Positions 61,586 through 64,000 of a DNA stretch of 64,000 nucleotides are shown here, piece after piece. Made by a program: the position numbers and the translations under genes. Every line of letters starts with the position of its first letter. The stretch's first letter is position 1. The notes beneath the pieces were generated by a model, which was not told the origin of the DNA, did not search any database, and saw nothing but the letters and a program-made list of their open reading frames with translations. The DNA is from an uncultured Lachnospiraceae bacterium (GTDB taxonomy: Bacteria; Bacillota; Clostridia; Lachnospirales; Lachnospiraceae), in NCBI GenBank assembly GCA_944376125.1, contig CALWBQ010000013.1, forward strand, positions 62,001 through 126,000. The letters run 5' to 3'.

Positions 61586-62215
61586 TTATGTAGGACAGCG
61601 AAACTGGAATGCTTCATGCCAATCAAACAGTTTCGTCACAATTTCGCAGTGTCTTTCGATCTCATCCCAAGAAAATCCATGAATAAACGGCTCATAGATG
61701 GTTGTCCAGAAGGACGAGAGCAGAATGTGAAGCTCCATCTCAGAGATATCTTTCCGGCACAGCCCTCTTTTCTGAGCCTCCCTCAGAAAATTGCTGGTCG
61801 CCTCCGTGAGGATCTCAACCCAGTCATGCTGAAAATTGGAATATGCGGTTCCCTCTGAACACTTTAAAAGCAGGACAAATCCATCCCGCCGTTTATATAA
61901 AAACCGGAACCACCACATCATATCTTCCGGATCCATGTACCACGCATGGATCAGCTCCTGATCCGACATCAGGCTGGCGTCTTTCTCTCCCCTCTGTCTC
62001 GCCACCGCGTTCAAATCATTGACTGTATCTTCCACAACAGCCCGGAAAAGATCTTCCTTTCCTCTGTACCTTTTATATAAGGCGCCTGTTGTGATTCCTG
62101 CCTGATCGCAGATCACCTTCAATGAGGTCTTCTCAAATCCATTGGCCAAAAATTCTTTTTTTGCATTTTCTAATATTTTAGGGTCTATTGTCCGGTCCGG
62201 AACTGCCAAATCCAT
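61586..62215 (-). CDS. TetR/AcrR-family regulator
   Basis: A 209-residue repressor. The N-terminal helix-turn-helix (KTSLKVICDQAGITTGALYK, RYRGKEDLF) is typical; the rest is a helical ligand domain. I place the start at the ATG at 62215 with GAAGGAG just upstream; a TTG 6 bases on is possible. Longer frames lack a site. It probably controls the exporter genes that follow. The 14-base palindrome GATTATCGATAATC lies 22 bases upstream and may be its own operator. Confidence 0.9.
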   Translation of the reverse strand: MDLAVPDRTIDPKILENAKKEFLANGFEKTSLKVICDQAGITTGALYKRYRGKEDLFRAVVEDTVNDLNAVARQRGEKDASLMSDQELIHAWYMDPEDMMWWFRFLYKRRDGFVLLLKCSEGTAYSNFQHDWVEILTEATSNFLREAQKRGLCRKDISEMELHILLSSFWTTIYEPFIHGFSWDEIERHCEIVTKLFDWHEAFQFRCPT

Positions 62216-62236
62216 CTCTCCTTCCATTAATAATTT

Positions 62237-62250
62237 GATTATCGATAATC
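62237..62250. promoter_or_regulatory. Palindrome GATTATCGATAATC upstream of TetR gene
   Basis: A perfect 14-base dyad, with an additional half-site CAATTATC right after it, lies directly upstream of the TetR start. Its size and position suit autoregulation by TetR, or a promoter element. Confidence 0.5.
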
Positions 62251-62341
62251 CAATTATCAATCTATCAGGCATTCCTGGGATTGTCAAGCAAAACATCACT
62301 CAAAATTGCCCCTGGCTGCCATTATTTTCAAAATTTTCCCT

Positions 62342-62371
62342 GTATAAATCCCCACAAATCCGTCCATCATT
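62342..62371 (+). promoter_or_regulatory. Candidate forespore promoter of sigG
   Basis: GTATA (62342-62346) and CATCATT (62365-62371) are 18 bases apart. This is close to the B. subtilis SigG consensus GHATR-N18-CATXHTA. In B. subtilis sigG is read by SigF and by SigG itself. Transcription would start near 62378, about 190 bases before the ATG. Confidence 0.45.
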
Positions 62372-62393
62372 TACTATGAAAGCTCCGGACAGC

Positions 62394-62530
62394 GGAAATA
62401 CAGACTGCATGCTGACATGCAAGGATGTATTTCCATTGGACGGGCAAACCGGTATGAGAAACATGGCCCTTGGGCCAGATTTCGAATACCGGTGCGATTG
62501 CAGCAGCGCTCTCTGTGCCTTGCAATCGCA
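62394..62530 (+). ncRNA. Structured leader of sigG with three long hairpins
   Basis: Three consecutive inverted repeats fill the leader. Hairpin 1: GGAAATAC/GTATTTCC (62394-62401, 62427-62434) with inner TGCATG-CTGA-CATGCA. Hairpin 2: ACCGGTAT/ATACCGGT (62448-62455, 62486-62493) with inner GAAA/TTTC, GA/GA mismatches and TGGCCC-TT-GGGCCA. Hairpin 3: TGCGATTGCA/TGCAATCGCA (62493-62502, 62521-62530). I do not recognise a known riboswitch. No T-run follows. The ribosome site at about 62554 lies outside the hairpins. Confidence 0.6.
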
Positions 62531-62566
62531 CTGATATGACAGAATCGGGAACGCGGAGGTAAGAAT

Positions 62567-63343
62567 ATGTCCGGATATAAAGTAGAAATCTGCGGTGTCA
62601 ATACTTCGAAACTGCCGCTTTTAAGCAATGAGGAGAAGGAGGAGCTTTTCCGCCGTATTTTAGATGGTGATATGGAAGCGCGGGAACAATATATCAAGGG
62701 AAACCTTCGCCTGGTATTGAGCGTGATCCAGCGTTACGCAGGAAGCAGCGAAGCTCTGGATGATCTGTTTCAAATCGGCTGCATCGGGCTGATCAAAGCC
62801 ATTGACAATTTCGACATTACCCAGAATGTTCGCTTTTCCACCTACGCTGTCCCCATGATATTGGGAGAGGTAAGGCGCTATCTTCGGGACAATAATTCTA
62901 TCCGCGTCAGCCGTTCCTTGCGGGATATTGCCTACAAAGCAATCTACGCAAAAGAGGGGCTGATGAGAAAAAACTCAAAAGAGCCCACCATCATGGAAAT
63001 TGCCGATGAGATTGGTGTCAGCAAGGAGGAGATCACTTACGCCCTGGATGCAATTCAAAGTCCGGTGAGTCTATATGAGCCAGTCTACACCGATGGAGGA
63101 GATCCCCTTTACGTGATGGATCAGATCAGCGATAAGAAAAACATAGAAGAAAACTGGGTCACAGATCTCTCTCTCAATGAAGCCATGAAACGTCTCCCAG
63201 AGCGGGAGCGCCATATCATCGACATGCGCTTTTTTGAGGGAAAAACCCAAACTGAGGTGGCAGAAGAAATCCATATCAGCCAGGCTCAGGTATCCAGACT
63301 GGAAAAAAATGCGCTGAAAGCAATGAGAACCTACCTTAGCTGA
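62567..63343 (+). CDS. sigG: Sporulation sigma factor SigG
   Basis: A 258-residue sigma factor for late forespore genes. The N-terminal SigG signature KVEICGVNTSKLPLLSNEE is diagnostic. Region 2 (NLRLVLSVIQRYAGSSEALD, DLFQIGCIGLIKAIDNFDI) and region 4 (TQTEVAEEIHISQAQVSRLE) are complete. It should drive the spoVA genes found in this window at 17-19 kb. GGAGG lies 7 bases before the ATG. The gene is alone, with a long structured leader and no spoIIGA or sigE beside it. Confidence 0.95.
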   Translation: MSGYKVEICGVNTSKLPLLSNEEKEELFRRILDGDMEAREQYIKGNLRLVLSVIQRYAGSSEALDDLFQIGCIGLIKAIDNFDITQNVRFSTYAVPMILGEVRRYLRDNNSIRVSRSLRDIAYKAIYAKEGLMRKNSKEPTIMEIADEIGVSKEEITYALDAIQSPVSLYEPVYTDGGDPLYVMDQISDKKNIEENWVTDLSLNEAMKRLPERERHIIDMRFFEGKTQTEVAEEIHISQAQVSRLEKNALKAMRTYLS

Positions 63344-63383
63344 CGCAAAAACATCTTGAAAGCAAAAGTATCCATTCTGCCCC

Positions 63384-63412
63384 TTGACTTTCATCAAAAA
63401 ATGGGGTAGGAT
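63384..63412 (+). promoter_or_regulatory. Candidate promoter of MATE gene
   Basis: TTGACT (63384-63389) and TAGGAT (63407-63412) with a 17-base spacer, 41 bases after the sigG stop. The start of transcription near 63419 would give a leader that contains a terminator before the MATE gene. Confidence 0.6.
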
Positions 63413-63455
63413 GAATGTTGCTTGCTCGGAGGGCAATTCATTCACAGGAAATGAT

Positions 63456-63506
63456 GAGCCGGATAAGACACAGGCTGAAATGTCTGTGCTTATCTGGCTC
63501 TTTTTT
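63456..63506 (+). terminator. Strong intrinsic terminator or attenuator before MATE gene
   Basis: A 17-pair stem with one bulged A (63456-63473 with 63484-63500), core GAGCC/GGCTC, is followed by six T. It may simply end sigG. Since a promoter lies upstream of it, it may also attenuate the MATE gene. GCTC near 63424 could pair with the 5' arm as an antiterminator. Confidence 0.85.
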
Positions 63507-63543
63507 GTTTCACAAGACAGAATCAAATAAAAGGAGGTTCAAA

Positions 63544-64000
63544 ATGGATTTTTTAACCGGGGGAATCAAAAACCTATATTTTAAATACCTCGCTGCGGCG
63601 TTTGGGAGTGCCCTGATTACGGCGATTTATTCTATTGTGGATATCGCCATGGTGGGTCAGTACCATGGACCGGAGGGCTCGGCTGCCCTGGCAGTCGTCG
63701 CTCCGGTGTGGAACATTATCTATAGTCTGGGGCTGCTTATGGGAATCGGCGGTTCCGTCATTTTCAGCACACTGCGTGGCAGAGCAGATGGACACGAAAA
63801 AGAATCCAATGAATATTTTACAGCATCTGTGATCGGCTCCGTCTTTCTCGTGGCCATAATCTGGACTGTCATCATCTTTTTTGACAGGGAGCTGCTTCTC
63901 TTTTTCGGTGCACAGGACAATACTCTGGGCCTGGCAAGAGAATACGTAAAACCGATTAAATTTGCCATACCATTTTTCCTGTTCAACCAGATGCTGGCAG
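63544..64000 (+). CDS. MATE-family efflux transporter (partial, cut by window end)
   Basis: The first 152 residues of a multidrug-and-toxin-extrusion transporter, which exports drugs or cations against Na+ or H+. It shows MATE features: an N-terminal amphipathic start (MDFLTGGIKNLYFKYLAAAF), SIVDIAMVGQYHGPEGSAAL in the first segments and GIGGSVIFSTLRGRADG. AAAGGAGG lies upstream of the ATG. A full protein would be about 450 residues. Its substrate is unknown. The leader contains a terminator hairpin. Confidence 0.9.
   Translation, partial: MDFLTGGIKNLYFKYLAAAFGSALITAIYSIVDIAMVGQYHGPEGSAALAVVAPVWNIIYSLGLLMGIGGSVIFSTLRGRADGHEKESNEYFTASVIGSVFLVAIIWTVIIFFDRELLLFFGAQDNTLGLAREYVKPIKFAIPFFLFNQMLA

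Noticed and set aside
1..64000. CRISPR arrays, tRNA, rRNA, insertion sequences, prophage
   Set aside because: No regular repeat-spacer pattern, no tRNA-like cloverleaf noticed in gaps, and no transposase, integrase or phage structural gene among the coding regions.

Overview
The window looks like chromosome of a spore-forming, anaerobic Bacillota of the Lachnospiraceae type. Reasons: a complete spoIIA operon (spoIIAA-spoIIAB-sigF) linked to spoVA genes, sigG, a ylmC-type sporulation gene, an AGGAGG-type ribosome binding site before most genes, a valS T-box, and several families I associate with Lachnospiraceae (DUF5716, DUF5717, DUF4364, DUF6472, DUF3793). I see no phage, insertion sequence, CRISPR array, rRNA or tRNA.

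Layout. (1) 1-16.9 kb is a catabolic island for a sulfated, uronic-acid-containing glycan. A nitrilase-family hydrolase, a 2-hydroxyacid dehydrogenase and a sulfatase lie on +. A nine-gene - strand operon holds a lipoprotein and two permeases of a carbohydrate ABC importer, a second sulfatase, a GH88 unsaturated glucuronyl hydrolase, a PHP-type protein, two large proteins that are probably alpha-toroids, and a membrane-bound AraC regulator. The hydrolytic enzymes have no signal peptide, so desulfation and cleavage appear to happen inside the cell after import. (2) 17-22.3 kb is the sporulation block, with a 52-residue membrane peptide between sigF and spoVAA and a TPR protein upstream. (3) 22.4-25.4 kb holds an AIM24 protein, a DUF3793-flavodoxin operon with palindromic operators, and a lipase-like hydrolase. 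(4) 25.4-29.5 kb is a T-box-controlled valS operon whose first genes are an acetyltransferase, a small Cys protein and a NUDIX remnant. (5) 29.5-37.5 kb holds redox genes and a DUF5717/DUF5716/TPR module of unknown function, then a frameshifted DUF4364 gene. (6) 37.5-57 kb is mostly housekeeping: SNF2 helicase, argS, NlpC/P60 hydrolase, efp, an aroD-aroK fusion, yqeG, nrdR, ylmC, metNIQ, pepV, yqeY, prfC, coaBC, coaX. (7) 56-58 kb carries an IbrA/IbrB-like pair. (8) 58-64 kb holds a heterodimeric ABC exporter with a TetR regulator, sigG behind a highly structured leader, and the start of a MATE transporter.

The strongest unexpected signal is regulatory. metNIQ is preceded by a perfect-35 promoter, a well-placed ribosome binding site, a 33-codon ORF with ten Met and three Cys codons, and a terminator-like hairpin, with no SAM riboswitch or Met T-box seen. 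This fits ribosome-mediated attenuation of methionine uptake. Other leads are a shared GTTAGT-N4-NCTAAC palindrome in front of the flavodoxin and ABC-exporter operons, three long hairpins in the sigG leader, the coupled 52-residue peptide before spoVAA, and the Hsp70-like DUF5716 module. Two genes are broken: NUDIX (internal deletion) and DUF4364 (one-base frameshift).
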